Positions 43,384-54,787 of a stretch of DNA of 64,000 bases are shown here, piece after piece. The stretch covers positions 496,001 to 560,000 of the forward strand of contig NZ_CP071409.1 in assembly GCF_022647505.1 (NCBI RefSeq). The letters run 5' to 3'. How positions within the stretch are numbered: the first letter of the stretch is position 1; each line of letters begins with the position of its first letter. The position numbers and the translations under genes were made by a program. This DNA comes from [Pantoea] beijingensis (GTDB lineage Bacteria; Pseudomonadota; Gammaproteobacteria; Enterobacterales; Enterobacteriaceae). The notes below the pieces were generated by a model. That model saw nothing but the letters and a program-made list of their open reading frames with translations. It had not been told where the DNA came from and made no database searches.

Positions 43384-45510
43384 TTGCTGAATCCGATCGT
43401 ACGTAAATTCCAATATGGTCAGCATACCGTCACTCTTGAGACCGGTATGATGGCACGCCAGGCAACGGCTGCCGTCATGGTAAGCATGGACGACACTGCG
43501 GTATTCGTCACCGTTGTTGGCCAGAAAAAAACCAAGCCAGGTCAAGATTTCTTCCCTCTGACCGTAAACTATCAGGAGCGTACCTACGCTGCTGGCCGTA
43601 TTCCTGGCAGTTTCTTCCGCCGTGAAGGTCGTCCAAGCGAAGGCGAAACTCTCATCGCGCGTCTGATTGACCGTCCGGTTCGTCCACTGTTTCCTGAAGG
43701 TTTTATCAACGAAGTCCAGGTTATTGCCACCGTGGTTTCCGTTAACCCACAGGTTAACCCGGACATCGTTGCGATGATCGGCGCGTCTGCGGCACTGAGT
43801 CTCTCTGGCTTGCCTTTTAATGGCCCAATTGGTGCAGCACGTGTTGGTTACATCAACGATCAGTATGTTCTGAACCCGACCAGCGATGAAATCAAGCAAA
43901 GCAAACTGGATCTGGTGGTTGCCGGTACGCAGGGCGCTGTGCTGATGGTTGAATCTGAAGCGGACGTACTGAGCGAAGATCAGATGCTTGGCGCGGTCGT
44001 TTATGGCCACGAGCAGCAACAGGTTGTTATTGAAAACATTAATTCACTGGTCGCTGAAGCGGGCAAGCCTCGCTGGGACTGGCAGCCTGAAGCAGTGAAC
44101 GACGTGCTGACTTCCCGTATTGCTGCGCTGGCTGAATCACGCCTTAGCGATGCTTATCGCATCACTGAGAAGCAAGAGCGTTATGAGCAAGTTGGCGTGA
44201 TCAAAGCGGAAACTACCGCGGCGTTGCTGGCTGAAGACGCGAGCCTCGACGATGGTGAGATCAGCGATATTCTGCATGCTATTGAGAAGAACGTCGTGCG
44301 TAGCCGCGTTCTGAATGGCGAGCCGCGTATTGATGGTCGCGAAAAAGACATGATCCGTGGTCTGGATGTACGTACCGGTGTGCTGCCGCGTACTCACGGT
44401 TCAGCGCTTTTTACGCGTGGTGAAACTCAGGCGCTGGTTACCGCCACACTGGGAACGGCGCGTGATGCACAGAATCTGGACGAGCTGATGGGTGAGCGTA
44501 CTGACAGCTTCCTGTTCCACTATAACTTCCCTCCATACTCCGTCGGTGAAACCGGTATGGTCGGTTCGCCTAAGCGTCGTGAAATTGGTCACGGTCGTCT
44601 GGCGAAACGTGGCGTATTGGCGATGATGCCTAAACCGGAAGATTTCCCGTACACCGTTCGAGTGGTATCTGAAATCACTGAATCTAACGGCTCTTCTTCT
44701 ATGGCTTCCGTCTGTGGTGCTTCTCTGGCACTGATGGATGCAGGTGTGCCTATCAAAGCGGCAGTTGCCGGTATTGCAATGGGCCTGGTGAAAGAAGGTG
44801 AGAAGTTTGTGGTACTGTCCGATATCCTGGGTGATGAAGATCACCTGGGTGACATGGACTTTAAAGTAGCGGGTAGCCGTGAAGGGATTACCGCGCTGCA
44901 GATGGACATCAAAATCGAAGGTATCACCCGCGAAATTATGCAGGTTGCACTGAACCAGGCCAAAGGTGCGCGTCTGCACATCCTGGGCGTGATGGAACAG
45001 GCTATCAGCACGCCGCGCGGCGATATTTCTGAATTTGCTCCACGCATTCACACTATTAAAATTAATCCGGACAAGATCAAAGACGTGATCGGTAAAGGCG
45101 GCTCGGTTATCCGTGCGCTGACCGAAGAGACCGGTACAACCATCGAAATTGAAGATGATGGTACCGTGAAGATCGCTGCGACCGACGGTGATAAAGCGAA
45201 ATTCGCTATCCGTCGTATTGAAGAGATTACTGCTGAGATCGAAGTTGGCCGTATTTATAACGGTAAAGTGACCCGTATTGTTGACTTCGGTGCCTTCGTG
45301 GCAATCGGTGGCGGCAAAGAAGGTCTGGTGCATATTTCTCAGATCGCCGATAAGCGCGTTGAGAAAGTCACAGACTATCTGCAAATGGGTCAGGAAGTAC
45401 CGGTTAAGGTTCTGGAAGTTGATCGTCAGGGCCGCGTGCGTCTGAGCATCAAAGAAGCGACAGAACAGCAGCAACCTGAGACAGCAGCAGCTAATCCTGA
45501 CGCTGAGTAA
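43384..45510 (+). CDS. pnp: polyribonucleotide nucleotidyltransferase (PNPase)
   Basis: Phosphorolytic 3'-5' exoribonuclease of the degradosome. Start is the TTG at 43384 (read as [12 protein letters not shown]), preceded by AAAGGAT; length 708 aa (E. coli 711). Two RNase PH domains with a helical linker between; [12 protein letters not shown] and [19 protein letters not shown] mark the domains; KH domain with [11 protein letters not shown] (near 560) and S1 domain with [12 protein letters not shown]. Autoregulated through its leader. Confidence 0.98.
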   Translation: MLNPIVRKFQYGQHTVTLETGMMARQATAAVMVSMDDTAVFVTVVGQKKTKPGQDFFPLTVNYQERTYAAGRIPGSFFRREGRPSEGETLIARLIDRPVRPLFPEGFINEVQVIATVVSVNPQVNPDIVAMIGASAALSLSGLPFNGPIGAARVGYINDQYVLNPTSDEIKQSKLDLVVAGTQGAVLMVESEADVLSEDQMLGAVVYGHEQQQVVIENINSLVAEAGKPRWDWQPEAVNDVLTSRIAALAESRLSDAYRITEKQERYEQVGVIKAETTAALLAEDASLDDGEISDILHAIEKNVVRSRVLNGEPRIDGREKDMIRGLDVRTGVLPRTHGSALFTRGETQALVTATLGTARDAQNLDELMGERTDSFLFHYNFPPYSVGETGMVGSPKRREIGHGRLAKRGVLAMMPKPEDFPYTVRVVSEITESNGSSSMASVCGASLALMDAGVPIKAAVAGIAMGLVKEGEKFVVLSDILGDEDHLGDMDFKVAGSREGITALQMDIKIEGITREIMQVALNQAKGARLHILGVMEQAISTPRGDISEFAPRIHTIKINPDKIKDVIGKGGSVIRALTEETGTTIEIEDDGTVKIAATDGDKAKFAIRRIEEITAEIEVGRIYNGKVTRIVDFGAFVAIGGGKEGLVHISQIADKRVEKVTDYLQMGQEVPVKVLEVDRQGRVRLSIKEATEQQQPETAAANPDAE

Positions 45511-45523
45511 AGAGTTGACCATA

Positions 45524-45547
45524 AGTCCCCGCGCATGCGTGGGGACT
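45524..45547 (+). terminator. hairpin after pnp
   Basis: AGTCCCCGCG-CATG-CGTGGGGACT ten-bp stem (one G-U) 14 bases after the pnp stop; the following GTGTTTC is weakly U-rich. Confidence 0.7.
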
Positions 45548-45633
45548 GTGTTTCATCGCGAGGTCGGGAAACCTTGTGCACGACAGGCGGATGACAGGAT
45601 GCTCATCCCAATGTTTGTTTTCGGGAGTGGGAA

Positions 45634-46518
45634 ATGAAGCCTTTTTTGCGCTGGTGTTTCGTTGCGACAGCTATCACGCTGGCAGGATGCAGCAACTCGG
45701 ATTGGCGTAAGAACGATGTTCTGGCGGTTCCGCTGCAGCCCACATTGCAACAGGAAGTGATCCTGGCGCGCATGGAACAAATACTTGCCAGTCGGGCTTT
45801 AACCGATGATGAACGCGCACAGCTATTATATGAGCGCGGAGTGTTGTATGATAGTTTAGGTTTGAGAGCATTAGCGCGAAATGATTTTTCACAAGCGCTG
45901 GCGATCAGACCGGATATGCCTGAAGTATTCAACTACTTAGGGATATATCTAACGCAGGCGGGCAATTTTGATGCCGCCTATGAAGCGTTTGATTCTGTAC
46001 TTGAGCTTGATCCAACTTACAATTATGCGCATTTAAATCGTGGTATCGCCCTCTATTACGGTGGTCGATTCCCGCTAGCGCAAGATGATCTGCTGGCGTT
46101 TTATCAAGACGATCCTAACGATCCTTTCCGTAGTCTGTGGCTCTATCTTACTGAACGTGAGATGGATGCAAATAAGGCTAACGTTTCGCTTAAACAGCGT
46201 TACGCTAAGGCGGCAAGGGACCAATGGGGATGGAATATTGTCGAGTTCTACCTGGGGAACATTAGCGAAAAAACGCTAATGGAACGTCTCAAGGCGGACG
46301 CAACGGATAACACCTCGCTCGCTGAACATCTCAGTGAAACCAACTTCTATTTAGGTAAGTACTACCTAAGTCTGGGGGAGAAGGACAACGCAGAAGCGTT
46401 GTTCAAACTGGCGGTCGCTAACAACGTAAACAACTTCGTTGAGCACCGATACGCATTGTTGGAACTGGCGCTGTTAGGCCAGACACAAGACGATTTAACA
46501 GAATCTGACCAGCAATAG
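45634..46518 (+). CDS. nlpI: lipoprotein NlpI
   Basis: Outer-membrane TPR lipoprotein that adapts Prc to degrade MepS, tuning peptidoglycan hydrolysis. 294 aa as in E. coli. Lipobox LAGC (Cys19) after a short signal sequence. TPR units at about 62-95, 96-129 and 234-270 ([25 protein letters not shown] is one, positions visible near 98). Between pnp and deaD as in E. coli. Confidence 0.97.
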   Translation: MKPFLRWCFVATAITLAGCSNSDWRKNDVLAVPLQPTLQQEVILARMEQILASRALTDDERAQLLYERGVLYDSLGLRALARNDFSQALAIRPDMPEVFNYLGIYLTQAGNFDAAYEAFDSVLELDPTYNYAHLNRGIALYYGGRFPLAQDDLLAFYQDDPNDPFRSLWLYLTEREMDANKANVSLKQRYAKAARDQWGWNIVEFYLGNISEKTLMERLKADATDNTSLAEHLSETNFYLGKYYLSLGEKDNAEALFKLAVANNVNNFVEHRYALLELALLGQTQDDLTESDQQ

Positions 46519-46623
46519 CTGACGAACATATCAGCCCGTTTTTTTATAAAATGTCATCGCCTTACCGGGTGAGGGCCTTTTTGTTCGTCAAATCATCTAA
46601 TTTGAGCCGGTTCACACTTTTCA

Positions 46624-46680
46624 ATGAAAATGACTGAATATTTTCACGACGAGTTATGTAGACTGGCCGCCGAAATTTAA
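46624..46680 (+). CDS. yrbN: small protein YrbN-like, 18 aa
   Basis: ATG at 46624 opens [18 protein letters not shown] and stops 16 bases before the deaD ATG. The position between nlpI and deaD, and the [10 protein letters not shown] sequence, agree with the annotated E. coli small protein YrbN, which is somewhat longer. Function unknown; it may act as a translated leader controlling deaD. Confidence 0.6.
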   Translation: MKMTEYFHDELCRLAAEI

Positions 46681-46696
46681 GAGGCTTGTGTACTAC

Positions 46697-48619
46697 ATGA
46701 CTGAGATTGAAACCACTTTTGCTGACCTGGGCCTTAACGCCTCCATCCTCGAAGCCCTGAATGATATGGGTTACGTTAAGCCATCACCAATCCAGGCAGA
46801 GTGTATCCCACATCTGCTGGCTGGCCGTGATGTGCTGGGTATGGCTCAGACCGGTAGTGGCAAGACGGCTGCGTTTTCGCTGCCGCTGCTAAACAATATT
46901 GATAGTAATCTGAAAGCACCCCAAATCCTGGTGCTGGCACCAACTCGCGAGTTGGCGGTTCAGGTTGCTGAAGCTGCAACTGATTTTTCTAAACATATGA
47001 ACGGCGTTAACGTTCTGGCACTGTACGGTGGCCAGCGTTATGACGTGCAGCTGCGTGCATTGCGCCAGGGACCACAGATTGTTGTGGGTACGCCAGGCCG
47101 TCTGTTAGACCACCTGAAACGCGGTACGTTGAATCTGTCTAATCTTCGTGGACTGGTTCTGGATGAAGCCGACGAAATGTTACGTATGGGTTTCATCGAA
47201 GACGTTGAAACCATCATGGCGCAGATCCCTGAAGGGCATCAAACGGCGTTGTTCTCTGCAACCATGCCGGAAGCAATTCGCCGCATTACGCGTCGCTTCA
47301 TGAAGGATCCGCAGGAAGTCCGTATCCAGTCCAGCATCACAACGCGCCCGGACATCAGTCAGAGTTACTGGACGGCTTATGGTCGTAAAAATGATGCACT
47401 GGTTCGCTTCCTTGAAGCAGAAGATTTTGATGCGGCGATTATCTTCGTTCGCACTAAAAATGCGACGCTGGAAGTGGCAGAAGCGTTGGAACGTAGTGGC
47501 TACAACAGCGCTGCGCTTAATGGTGATATGAACCAGGCACTGCGTGAGCAGACGCTGGAGCGCCTGAAAGATGGTCGTCTCGACATCCTGATTGCGACCG
47601 ATGTTGCCGCTCGTGGCCTGGATGTTGAGCGTATCAGCCTTGTGGTTAACTATGATATCCCAATGGATGCGGAATCTTATGTTCACCGTATCGGCCGTAC
47701 CGGTCGTGCAGGTCGTGCAGGTCGTGCACTGCTGTTCGTTGAGAACCGTGAACGTCGTCTGCTGCGCAACATTGAACGAACCATGAAGCTGACGATCCCT
47801 GAAGTCGAGCTGCCAAATGCAGAACTGCTGAGTGCTCGTCGTTTGGCTAAATTTGCTGCTAAAGTGCAACAGCAGCTGGAAAGCAGCGATTTGGATCAAT
47901 ACCGTGCTCTGCTGGCTAAAATGCAGCCGGAAGAAGAACTGGATATGGAAACGCTCGCCGCAGCGCTGCTGAAAATGGCTCAGGGTGAACGTCCACTGAT
48001 CCTGCCACCAGATGCCGCACCGCGTCCACGTCGTGAGTTTCGCGAGCGTGATGAGCGTCGCGACGATCGTCGTGGCGATCGCAACGATCGTGGCCCGCGT
48101 GAAGCACGTGATGGCGATCGTCCACGTCGTGAACGTCGTGAAGTGGGCGATATGGAGCTGTACCGCATTGAAGTTGGCCGTGATGATGGTGTTGAAGTTC
48201 GTCATATCGTTGGTGCAATTGCTAACGAAGGTGATATCAGCAGCCGTTACATCGGTAACATCAAACTGTTTGGCACCCATTCAACTATTGAACTGCCGAA
48301 AGGTATGCCAGGTGATATCCTGCAGCACTTTACCCGTACGCGTATTCTGAACAAGCCGATGAATATGCAACTGTTGGGTGATGCTCAGCCACGTAGTAAC
48401 GATCGTCCTGAACGTGGTGGCGAACGTCGTGGTGGCGGTGCTGGTGCTGGGCGCGGTAGCTTTGGCGGCGCCGCTCCTGCTGGCCGTGAAGGTGGTGCTC
48501 GTCGCTTCAGTGATCGTCGCGAAGGCGGCGGTGGTCGTGGTGGTTTTAGCCGTGACGGTGGCAACCGTGGTCCACGTCAGGATGGCGGAAGCACACCAAC
48601 ACGCCGTCGCGATGCTTAA
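46697..48619 (+). CDS. deaD: ATP-dependent RNA helicase DeaD/CsdA
   Basis: Cold-shock DEAD-box helicase in ribosome assembly and mRNA decay. ATG at 46697 gives 640 aa. Motifs: AQTGSGKT (I), PTRELAVQ (Ia), TPGRLLDH (Ib), VLDEADEML (II), SATMPEAI (III), [11 protein letters not shown] (IV), [13 protein letters not shown] (V), [13 protein letters not shown] (VI). DbpA-like RNA-binding domain (about 480-560) then a Gly/Arg-rich tail. In E. coli mtr follows; here a terminator and yhbW follow. Confidence 0.98.
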   Translation: MTEIETTFADLGLNASILEALNDMGYVKPSPIQAECIPHLLAGRDVLGMAQTGSGKTAAFSLPLLNNIDSNLKAPQILVLAPTRELAVQVAEAATDFSKHMNGVNVLALYGGQRYDVQLRALRQGPQIVVGTPGRLLDHLKRGTLNLSNLRGLVLDEADEMLRMGFIEDVETIMAQIPEGHQTALFSATMPEAIRRITRRFMKDPQEVRIQSSITTRPDISQSYWTAYGRKNDALVRFLEAEDFDAAIIFVRTKNATLEVAEALERSGYNSAALNGDMNQALREQTLERLKDGRLDILIATDVAARGLDVERISLVVNYDIPMDAESYVHRIGRTGRAGRAGRALLFVENRERRLLRNIERTMKLTIPEVELPNAELLSARRLAKFAAKVQQQLESSDLDQYRALLAKMQPEEELDMETLAAALLKMAQGERPLILPPDAAPRPRREFRERDERRDDRRGDRNDRGPREARDGDRPRRERREVGDMELYRIEVGRDDGVEVRHIVGAIANEGDISSRYIGNIKLFGTHSTIELPKGMPGDILQHFTRTRILNKPMNMQLLGDAQPRSNDRPERGGERRGGGAGAGRGSFGGAAPAGREGGARRFSDRREGGGGRGGFSRDGGNRGPRQDGGSTPTRRRDA

Positions 48620-48631
48620 TCGCTAACGCGT

Positions 48632-48661
48632 AAAAAACCAGCCTTCGGGCTGGTTTTTTTT
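48632..48661 (+). terminator. deaD terminator
   Basis: AAAAAACCAGCC-TTCG-GGCTGGTTTTTTTT; strong stem, stable tetraloop and long T-run 12 bases after deaD. Symmetric A/T flanks may also terminate the convergent yhbW. Confidence 0.96.
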
Positions 48662-48685
48662 CGCCTGTAGGGTAGAACAACGGTT

Positions 48686-49696
48686 TTAAAGCGATTTAGC
48701 AGCCTGCATAGCCAACTCAAACGAACGTAATCGTGCCTGCGTGTCAAAAATCTGACCATTAACCATTATCTCATCCGCCTGCGTTTCGCGGATCAGTGAA
48801 GCTAATCCATGGCGTACTTGATCGATATTACCAACCACCGACATGCTTAATGCCTGCTGCACACCATACTGTTCTGAAGGTGACCAGAGGTTATCCATAT
48901 TTTCCACCGGCGCGGGCAACGGCCCGGGTTGGCCCCGCCGCAGATTAATAAACTGCTGCTGCATTGAAGTGAAGAGGAAGCGAGCATCCCGGTCGCTGTC
49001 AGCTGCGACGACATTAACGCAAACCATGGCATAAGGCTTATCCAACCGCGCTGAAGGGACAAAGCTTTCGCGGTACAGATGTAACGCCTGGAACAGCATA
49101 TCCGGTGCAAAATGCGATGCGAAGGCGAAAGGTAACCCCATTTTCGCCGCCAACTGGGCGCTATAAAGGCTGGAGCCCAGCAGCCAGACGGGAATATTCA
49201 ATCCTAATCCTGGAACTGGCTGTACGGGGGGCTGTTCGTTGTCAGCTGCATCGAACCAGCGGATCAGTTCAGCGACATCTTCCGGGAAACTATCGGCTTG
49301 CATGTTGGTCTGATGACGACGCAATGCCATCATTGTGCGCTGGTCAGAACCCGGCGCACGGCCCAGCCCCAAATCAATACGATCGGGATAGAGCGAAGCC
49401 AGAGTGCCAAACTGTTCGGCGATAACCAGCGGTGCATGGTTTGGCAGCATCACGCCGCCGGAACCAAGGCGCAGCGTGCTGGTACCTGCCGCAAGATAGC
49501 CGATCAACACTGAGGTGGCCGCGCTGGCGATACCGGTCATATTATGATGCTCAGCCAGCCAGTAACGATGAAAGCCCAACTTTTCCGATTGCTGCGCTAG
49601 TGCGAGAGAGGTATGGAAAGCGTCTCTTGCCGTAGCACCTTGGGGGATAGGTGCCAGATCAAGCACCGATAAAGGAACAGCTTTTTTCTCAGACAT
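48686..49696 (-). CDS. yhbW: luciferase-like monooxygenase YhbW
   Basis: Flavin-dependent bacterial luciferase-family protein, 336 aa (E. coli 335); substrate unknown. Conserved [57 protein letters not shown] and [15 protein letters not shown] blocks. Separated from ubiV by a 363-base spacer. Confidence 0.94.
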   Translation of the reverse strand: MSEKKAVPLSVLDLAPIPQGATARDAFHTSLALAQQSEKLGFHRYWLAEHHNMTGIASAATSVLIGYLAAGTSTLRLGSGGVMLPNHAPLVIAEQFGTLASLYPDRIDLGLGRAPGSDQRTMMALRRHQTNMQADSFPEDVAELIRWFDAADNEQPPVQPVPGLGLNIPVWLLGSSLYSAQLAAKMGLPFAFASHFAPDMLFQALHLYRESFVPSARLDKPYAMVCVNVVAADSDRDARFLFTSMQQQFINLRRGQPGPLPAPVENMDNLWSPSEQYGVQQALSMSVVGNIDQVRHGLASLIRETQADEIMVNGQIFDTQARLRSFELAMQAAKSL

Positions 49697-50059
49697 ATCA
49701 GCTCACTTTTTTGTCTGCGTATTCTCTGGGGACTGTGGGTTGCAGCTTTGAACGTATCAGTATTAATGCCTCTGCAACCCCAGCGGTATAGGGACAGGCT
49801 GACTAACTCATTCGCCTGCTATTAATTCGTTCCAGTATTACCCATCATTACCCATATTAAAACTGCATTTATTTTTAGGGAATTTATCCACTTCAGGTTT
49901 TTGCGCCGATCGTGCCATCTTTATTTGTACCGCGAAGTAGACCCTCTCTACTTGCTGATTAGATTGCTGCCGGCAGGGGAGATTTGATCGGAGAAGGGCG
50001 GCCAGGGTATACCGTCGTCATGCGGTCATTTACAGCCCATCACAAGACGGGCTGGTTGA
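49697..50059. other. yhbW-ubiV spacer
   Basis: No gene seen. Contains two direct copies of TACCCAT (49839-49845 and 49849-49855), a GTAGA-CCCTC-TCTAC dyad near 49935, and CAGCCC...GGGCTG (50036-50057) directly after the ubiV stop, which may end the ubiUV transcript. Confidence 0.5.
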
Positions 50060-50938
50060 TTAGTTTTGTAGTGTCAGTCCAGCCAGGTTACGCCAGTAGC
50101 CGTTACAATCATTGTTTTTGGCCATCATTAACGGCGCATCTCCTTTCTCATTCGCGCGGAAATGCTCAATCATAGTGATAGTCTGTTGGCTATCAGGAGA
50201 AAGTCTTACAACATCAACCAATCCCGGCATTGAAAGCAGATCGTTACCCAGGTTATAGCAATAACCGCTCATGGTCTGGATGCCGTTCAGTACGAAAACC
50301 TGTTGATCCTCCTGAGAGAGCACGTGGCGTCCGTTAGGGTAGCTGATACAGCAGGTTTCACACTCATCTTTCGCACGGTTTTCCGAACGGGCGGTAAAGC
50401 AGCGTGCTGATAAGGCCAGCGGTAAGTTACCGTAGCTAAATACTTCAACTTCAAATTTGTGGCGAATGTTTAATTCTTCACATTGGGTAAGCACATTCTT
50501 CAGCCAGTCGCGTGAAAGCTCTACAGGCATACACCACCGAGTCATTCCTTGTTTTACCAGTAGGCGAAGCGTCACGGCGTTATAGCAGTTCAGCGCATGC
50601 CCGGCGACAAAAGGCAATTTCTTTTCGGCCGCCATATTCACCGTGCCAAGATCGCTGGCCTCAATCAGGAATTCGCCGTTATCGACATAACGTTTTACTT
50701 CGCCCAGCTCTGACGGTGATTGCACCAGTGCCAGAGTACTAAGCACCACCTGTTTGCCTGCACCTGCCAGGGTCTTTGCCATTGCAAGCCAGTCCTGATA
50801 GCGCGTTGCGCGGCGCTTGCTGCATACTGCTTCACCGAGATAAATAATGTCAGCGCTGCTTGCCACTGCGGCCTGGTAAAAGTTTTCCAACTGATCCTTT
50901 GGCCAGTACCAGAGTACCGGCCCCAATGCATATTTCAT
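50060..50938 (-). CDS. ubiV: O2-independent ubiquinone hydroxylation protein UbiV
   Basis: U32-family Fe-S protein; with UbiU and UbiT it makes ubiquinone without oxygen. From the ATG at 50938 it is 292 aa, the E. coli length. Candidate [4Fe-4S] ligands are in GEAVCSKRRA (near 39), SARCFTARSE and DECETCC. Eight bases after ubiU; E. coli UbiUV form a heterodimer. Confidence 0.96.
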   Translation of the reverse strand: MKYALGPVLWYWPKDQLENFYQAAVASSADIIYLGEAVCSKRRATRYQDWLAMAKTLAGAGKQVVLSTLALVQSPSELGEVKRYVDNGEFLIEASDLGTVNMAAEKKLPFVAGHALNCYNAVTLRLLVKQGMTRWCMPVELSRDWLKNVLTQCEELNIRHKFEVEVFSYGNLPLALSARCFTARSENRAKDECETCCISYPNGRHVLSQEDQQVFVLNGIQTMSGYCYNLGNDLLSMPGLVDVVRLSPDSQQTITMIEHFRANEKGDAPLMMAKNNDCNGYWRNLAGLTLQN

Positions 50939-50946
50939 GGTTTTTC

Positions 50947-51942
50947 CTACTGCCATTTACGGTGGTATGCGCCAAGCGTGGTCTGCGTGCCTTCCGAAAG
51001 TGCGCCCAAAGCGGCCATCCAGGACTGCTGGACGTTAAAGGCGGCTGGATCGGCCATACAGCGATCGATAGCCTGTCGCCAGATACGCGCGACCTGGGAC
51101 ACATACGCCGGACTGCGCTGGCGTCCTTCAATTTTTACTGAAGCGATATTGGCTTGCAGCAGCTCGGGAAGTAATGTCAAAGTATTCAGACTGGTGGGCT
51201 CTTCCAGCGCATGATATTGCACGCCATCCACCTTATAACGTCCTTTACAGAGCGTTGGGTAGCCCGCGTTTTCCCCCTCGCTATAGCGATCGATCAATAC
51301 TTCATTCAATCGCGATTCTAGCCCCTCGGAAGTTTGCTGCCAGCGGACATAGCGTGCAGGTGAGCAGGCGCCTACTGTATTTGGTGATTCGCCGGTCAGA
51401 TAAGAAGAGAGATAGCAGCGGCCTTCCGCCATAATGCACAGGCTACCAAACGCGAAAACCTCCAACGGGACTGGCGTCACTCGTGCCAACTGGCGAACCT
51501 GATGCATTGAAAGTACGCGCGGTAATACCACGCGGGATACGGCGAAGTGACGATGATAAAAATTTACAGCTTCAAGATTAGTAGCTGACGCCTGTACCGA
51601 GACGTGACGCTCAATGTGTGGGTAGCGCTCAGCTGCGTATTCCAGCATCGCCAGATCGGCCAGAATCAGGGCATCAGCACCGATATCAGCAGCACGATCT
51701 ACTGCATTTTCCCAGCGTTTGTAGCCATCGGGATGCGCAAACGTATTGATTGCGACATGTAGCTTGCGACCATGCTGATGGACATAACGGGCCCCTTCCA
51801 GCAGACGTTTTTCGGTAAAATTAAGACCCGCAAAGTGTCGCGCATTCGTATCATCTTTGAGGCCGATATAAACCGCGTCAGCTCCGTTTTCGATAGCTGC
51901 CTTCAGTGAGGGAAGATTCCCGGCAGGACAAAGAAGTTCCAT
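50947..51942 (-). CDS. ubiU: O2-independent ubiquinone hydroxylation protein UbiU
   Basis: U32-family partner of UbiV, 331 aa from the ATG at 51942 (MELLCPAGNLPSLK). Fe-S ligand cysteines are in FGSLCIMAEGRCYLSSY, NTVGACSPARY and PTLCKGRY. Upstream open frame is not conserved. Divergent from ubiT with 204 bases between starts; no convincing FNR site was found. Confidence 0.96.
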   Translation of the reverse strand: MELLCPAGNLPSLKAAIENGADAVYIGLKDDTNARHFAGLNFTEKRLLEGARYVHQHGRKLHVAINTFAHPDGYKRWENAVDRAADIGADALILADLAMLEYAAERYPHIERHVSVQASATNLEAVNFYHRHFAVSRVVLPRVLSMHQVRQLARVTPVPLEVFAFGSLCIMAEGRCYLSSYLTGESPNTVGACSPARYVRWQQTSEGLESRLNEVLIDRYSEGENAGYPTLCKGRYKVDGVQYHALEEPTSLNTLTLLPELLQANIASVKIEGRQRSPAYVSQVARIWRQAIDRCMADPAAFNVQQSWMAALGALSEGTQTTLGAYHRKWQ

Positions 51943-52146
51943 GTTTTTTCTCTGGAATAAGCAATAACCAGCGCCAAGTGTAGACGCGCGAGAAGAGACA
52001 AATTTTGATTTAAGGCAGCGAATGGCGTATTGATTGGGCATGATTAACGATAAAAGCATTAACGTTCGCACAGTTTGTTGATCCAGCCGCCTTACGTATT
52101 TTGCTGGTGTGGCAAAATAGCGAAAAAGTCGACAGGAGAAATAACT

Positions 52147-52671
52147 GTGTTGAGTCAGCTTCGAGCTCAGTGTGTGCGTAAAGGTCCACAGCTGCTGCGT
52201 TTTCCGCTACAATTGACCCCCTTCGCTATAAAGAAGCAGTTTTTACAGCAATTACTAAATTGGCAGTTCCGCCGCGCTCTGGAAGAGGGTGAGTTAGACT
52301 TCCTGGAAGGACGCTGGCTGGGCATTGAAATTGGCGATCTTGCATTACGCTGGTCAACCACGGTGGATGAGGGGCAATTGCAGATAGCCGAGCGCGAAGA
52401 AGCCGACGTCTGGTTTCGGGGTAACGCGAATGATCTGATTCGGGTCGCGGCACGTAAAGTGGATCCGGATACCCTGTTTTTCCAGCGTCGTTTGGTGATT
52501 GAAGGTGACACTGAACTTGGACTTGAAGTGAAAAATTTGATGGATGCGATCGAGTTAGAATCCATGCCGACGCCGTTGCGCATCGGGTTAATGCAACTGG
52601 CTCAATTTGTTGAAGCTGGACTGAATGAGGACGCGAATTCTCCCAAGAATCGCGCAGGAGCACCATGTTAA
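52147..52671 (+). CDS. ubiT: anaerobic ubiquinone lipid carrier UbiT
   Basis: SCP2-domain protein that presents the hydrophobic intermediates for anaerobic ubiquinone synthesis. The GTG at 52147, preceded by ACAGGAG, gives 174 aa, exactly as in E. coli. Conserved WQFRRALEEGELDFLEGRWLGI-type helix start and ARKVDPDTLFFQRRLVIEGD. Its 3' end overlaps yhbS by seven bases. Confidence 0.94.
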   Translation: MLSQLRAQCVRKGPQLLRFPLQLTPFAIKKQFLQQLLNWQFRRALEEGELDFLEGRWLGIEIGDLALRWSTTVDEGQLQIAEREEADVWFRGNANDLIRVAARKVDPDTLFFQRRLVIEGDTELGLEVKNLMDAIELESMPTPLRIGLMQLAQFVEAGLNEDANSPKNRAGAPC

Positions 52672-53168
52672 TTCGTACAGAGATCGGTATGGACGCGGCA
52701 GGTATTGATAGCTTGTTACGTCGCTGTTTTAAAACCTCAAACGAGGCCGAACTGGTGCGGCAGCTACGCGAAGATGGCTTGCTGACGTTAGGTGTGGTTG
52801 CTGTGGATGATGAAGGGCAAGTACTGGGCTACATCGCCTACAGCCCCGTATGGATCCAGGGTGAAGATCGGCAATGGGTGGGGTTAGCTCCGCATGCCGT
52901 TGATGAGCGCGTACGTAAACAGGGTATAGGGAAGCAGCTGGTTTATGACAGCCTGGACACCCTCAATGAATTTGGCTATGCCGCCGTCGTGGTATTAGGT
53001 GATCCGGAGTATTATGGCCGCTATGGCTTTGAGCCTGCTGCAAGGCATCAGTTACACTGCCAATGGCAGGGCGCAGAGGCTGCATTCCAGGTGTTAAAAC
53101 TGGCAGATAATGCTTACCAGAATGCAGAAGGGCTTATTGCGTATGCCCCGCATTTTGACCGTTTCTGA
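52665..53168 (+). CDS. yhbS: GNAT family N-acetyltransferase YhbS
   Basis: Acetyltransferase fold, 167 aa; acetyl-CoA loop in [20 protein letters not shown] and strand [18 protein letters not shown]. Substrate unknown. Start overlaps ubiT (coupled); its end overlaps the convergent yhbQ by 35 bases. Confidence 0.94.
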   Translation: MLIRTEIGMDAAGIDSLLRRCFKTSNEAELVRQLREDGLLTLGVVAVDDEGQVLGYIAYSPVWIQGEDRQWVGLAPHAVDERVRKQGIGKQLVYDSLDTLNEFGYAAVVVLGDPEYYGRYGFEPAARHQLHCQWQGAEAAFQVLKLADNAYQNAEGLIAYAPHFDRF

Positions 53169-53454
53169 GCAGCCATTCGGTCAGTGACGCAGGCTGGCTT
53201 TCGACCAGCCTGATTTTGTCACGTTTTTTGAGCTGCTTGACCAGGTACTCCAGTTTTGATGCACTGGCGCGATCGCCGACTTCGCAGCAAAATAGCAAGG
53301 CCAGTGGCCCCTTGCCGCGTAGCGCTTTTGCGCCTTTACCCGTTTGATGCTGCTGAAAACGCCGCTGTACGTTATTAGTAATGCCGGTGTAGAACATCCC
53401 TGCAGCAGTGCGTAAAATGTACAGTTGCCACACTGGGGCACTTTCAGTATTCAT
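53134..53454 (-). CDS. yhbQ: GIY-YIG nuclease superfamily protein YhbQ
   Basis: Single-domain GIY-YIG protein, 106 aa (E. coli 100). Motif [16 protein letters not shown], then the Arg helix [23 protein letters not shown] and the Glu-bearing [10 protein letters not shown]. Converges on yhbS with overlapping coding ends. Confidence 0.93.
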   Translation of the reverse strand: MNTESAPVWQLYILRTAAGMFYTGITNNVQRRFQQHQTGKGAKALRGKGPLALLFCCEVGDRASASKLEYLVKQLKKRDKIRLVESQPASLTEWLLRNGQNAGHTQ

Positions 53455-53529
53455 TCCCCCTCCTGTTAAACAAAAATTACGCTGGTTATTCTAGCGGTAT
53501 TCAAGTGATGCTGCACTGTGGCAAAGTGA

Positions 53530-54006
<477 letters not shown>

Positions 54007-54025
54007 GTCGATCCCTTACGCAGAG

Positions 54026-54544
54026 TTACAGGTTAAGGATCCGCAGTGATTCGCGGTTAAATGCTGGAAGATCGTCCGGGGTACGGCTGGTCACCAGCTT
54101 ATCCCCATCCACCACGACCTCCTTATCATAGAAATCAGCGCCTGCATTTTTAAGATCGATAGCGATGGCTTTTACCGCAGTCATTTTACGGCCGCGTACG
54201 CCATTCGCACTGATCAGCAACTGGGGGCCGTGGCAAATGGCGAAAACAGGCTTGCCACTGGCCACGAAATCTTTGGTGAATTTCACAAAACGATCGTCAG
54301 CGCGCAGCGTATCAGGTGAATGGCCGCCGGGCAGCAGTAGTGCATCAAATTCGGCTGGATCAACATTATCAATCGCTTTATCGATCGTCACCTGCGCTTC
54401 TCCCTGCTTACCGGTCACGGTTTTTCCCGCTTCCATTTCGATTGTCACCACCTCGTGACCCGCGTTGATCCAGGCATTGGCGGGAGAGGTAAACTCGGAG
54501 TCTTCAAATTCATCGGTGATTAACACCGCAATTTTCTTACCCAT
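54026..54544 (-). CDS. yhbO: DJ-1/PfpI family protein YhbO
   Basis: 172 aa as in E. coli. Reported as a protein/nucleotide deglycase or stress chaperone in the DJ-1 superfamily. Nucleophile elbow Cys in VFAICHGPQLL (about 104), Glu in FEDSEF, His in the same elbow. AGGAGG precedes the ATG. Confidence 0.95.
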   Translation of the reverse strand: MGKKIAVLITDEFEDSEFTSPANAWINAGHEVVTIEMEAGKTVTGKQGEAQVTIDKAIDNVDPAEFDALLLPGGHSPDTLRADDRFVKFTKDFVASGKPVFAICHGPQLLISANGVRGRKMTAVKAIAIDLKNAGADFYDKEVVVDGDKLVTSRTPDDLPAFNRESLRILNL

Positions 54545-54787
54545 TTATTCCTCCTGTTGCTATTAAACCACCTCTAAAGCCTGGTTGAGTATGCTGATAA
54601 TGCAATGTTTAATAATGCATATGGAGGATTAACTATTACTAACAATGAGTTAAAGCGTTATCGTTCAGTAACAAGGCATTTCAATCCGCTATCAATTCCT
54701 GTGGGGCTGCAGAGGGGAAGAGCCATTGCCGTGGCCCGGATTATTTAGGGTATATACTGATAAAAACCAGATAGAAAAGAGAACGTC

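Noticed and set aside
44401..45522. 373-codon minus-strand ORF opposite pnp
   Set aside because: Antisense shadow of a highly expressed gene with strong codon bias; no family resemblance.
47180..48280. 366-codon minus-strand ORF opposite deaD
   Set aside because: Antisense shadow of deaD; composition (Thr/Phe/His rich) is typical of reverse-strand artefacts.
52010..52060. FNR site between ubiU and ubiT (TTGATTGGGCATGATTAA)
   Set aside because: The half-sites are eight bases apart instead of four, so it does not fit the FNR consensus.
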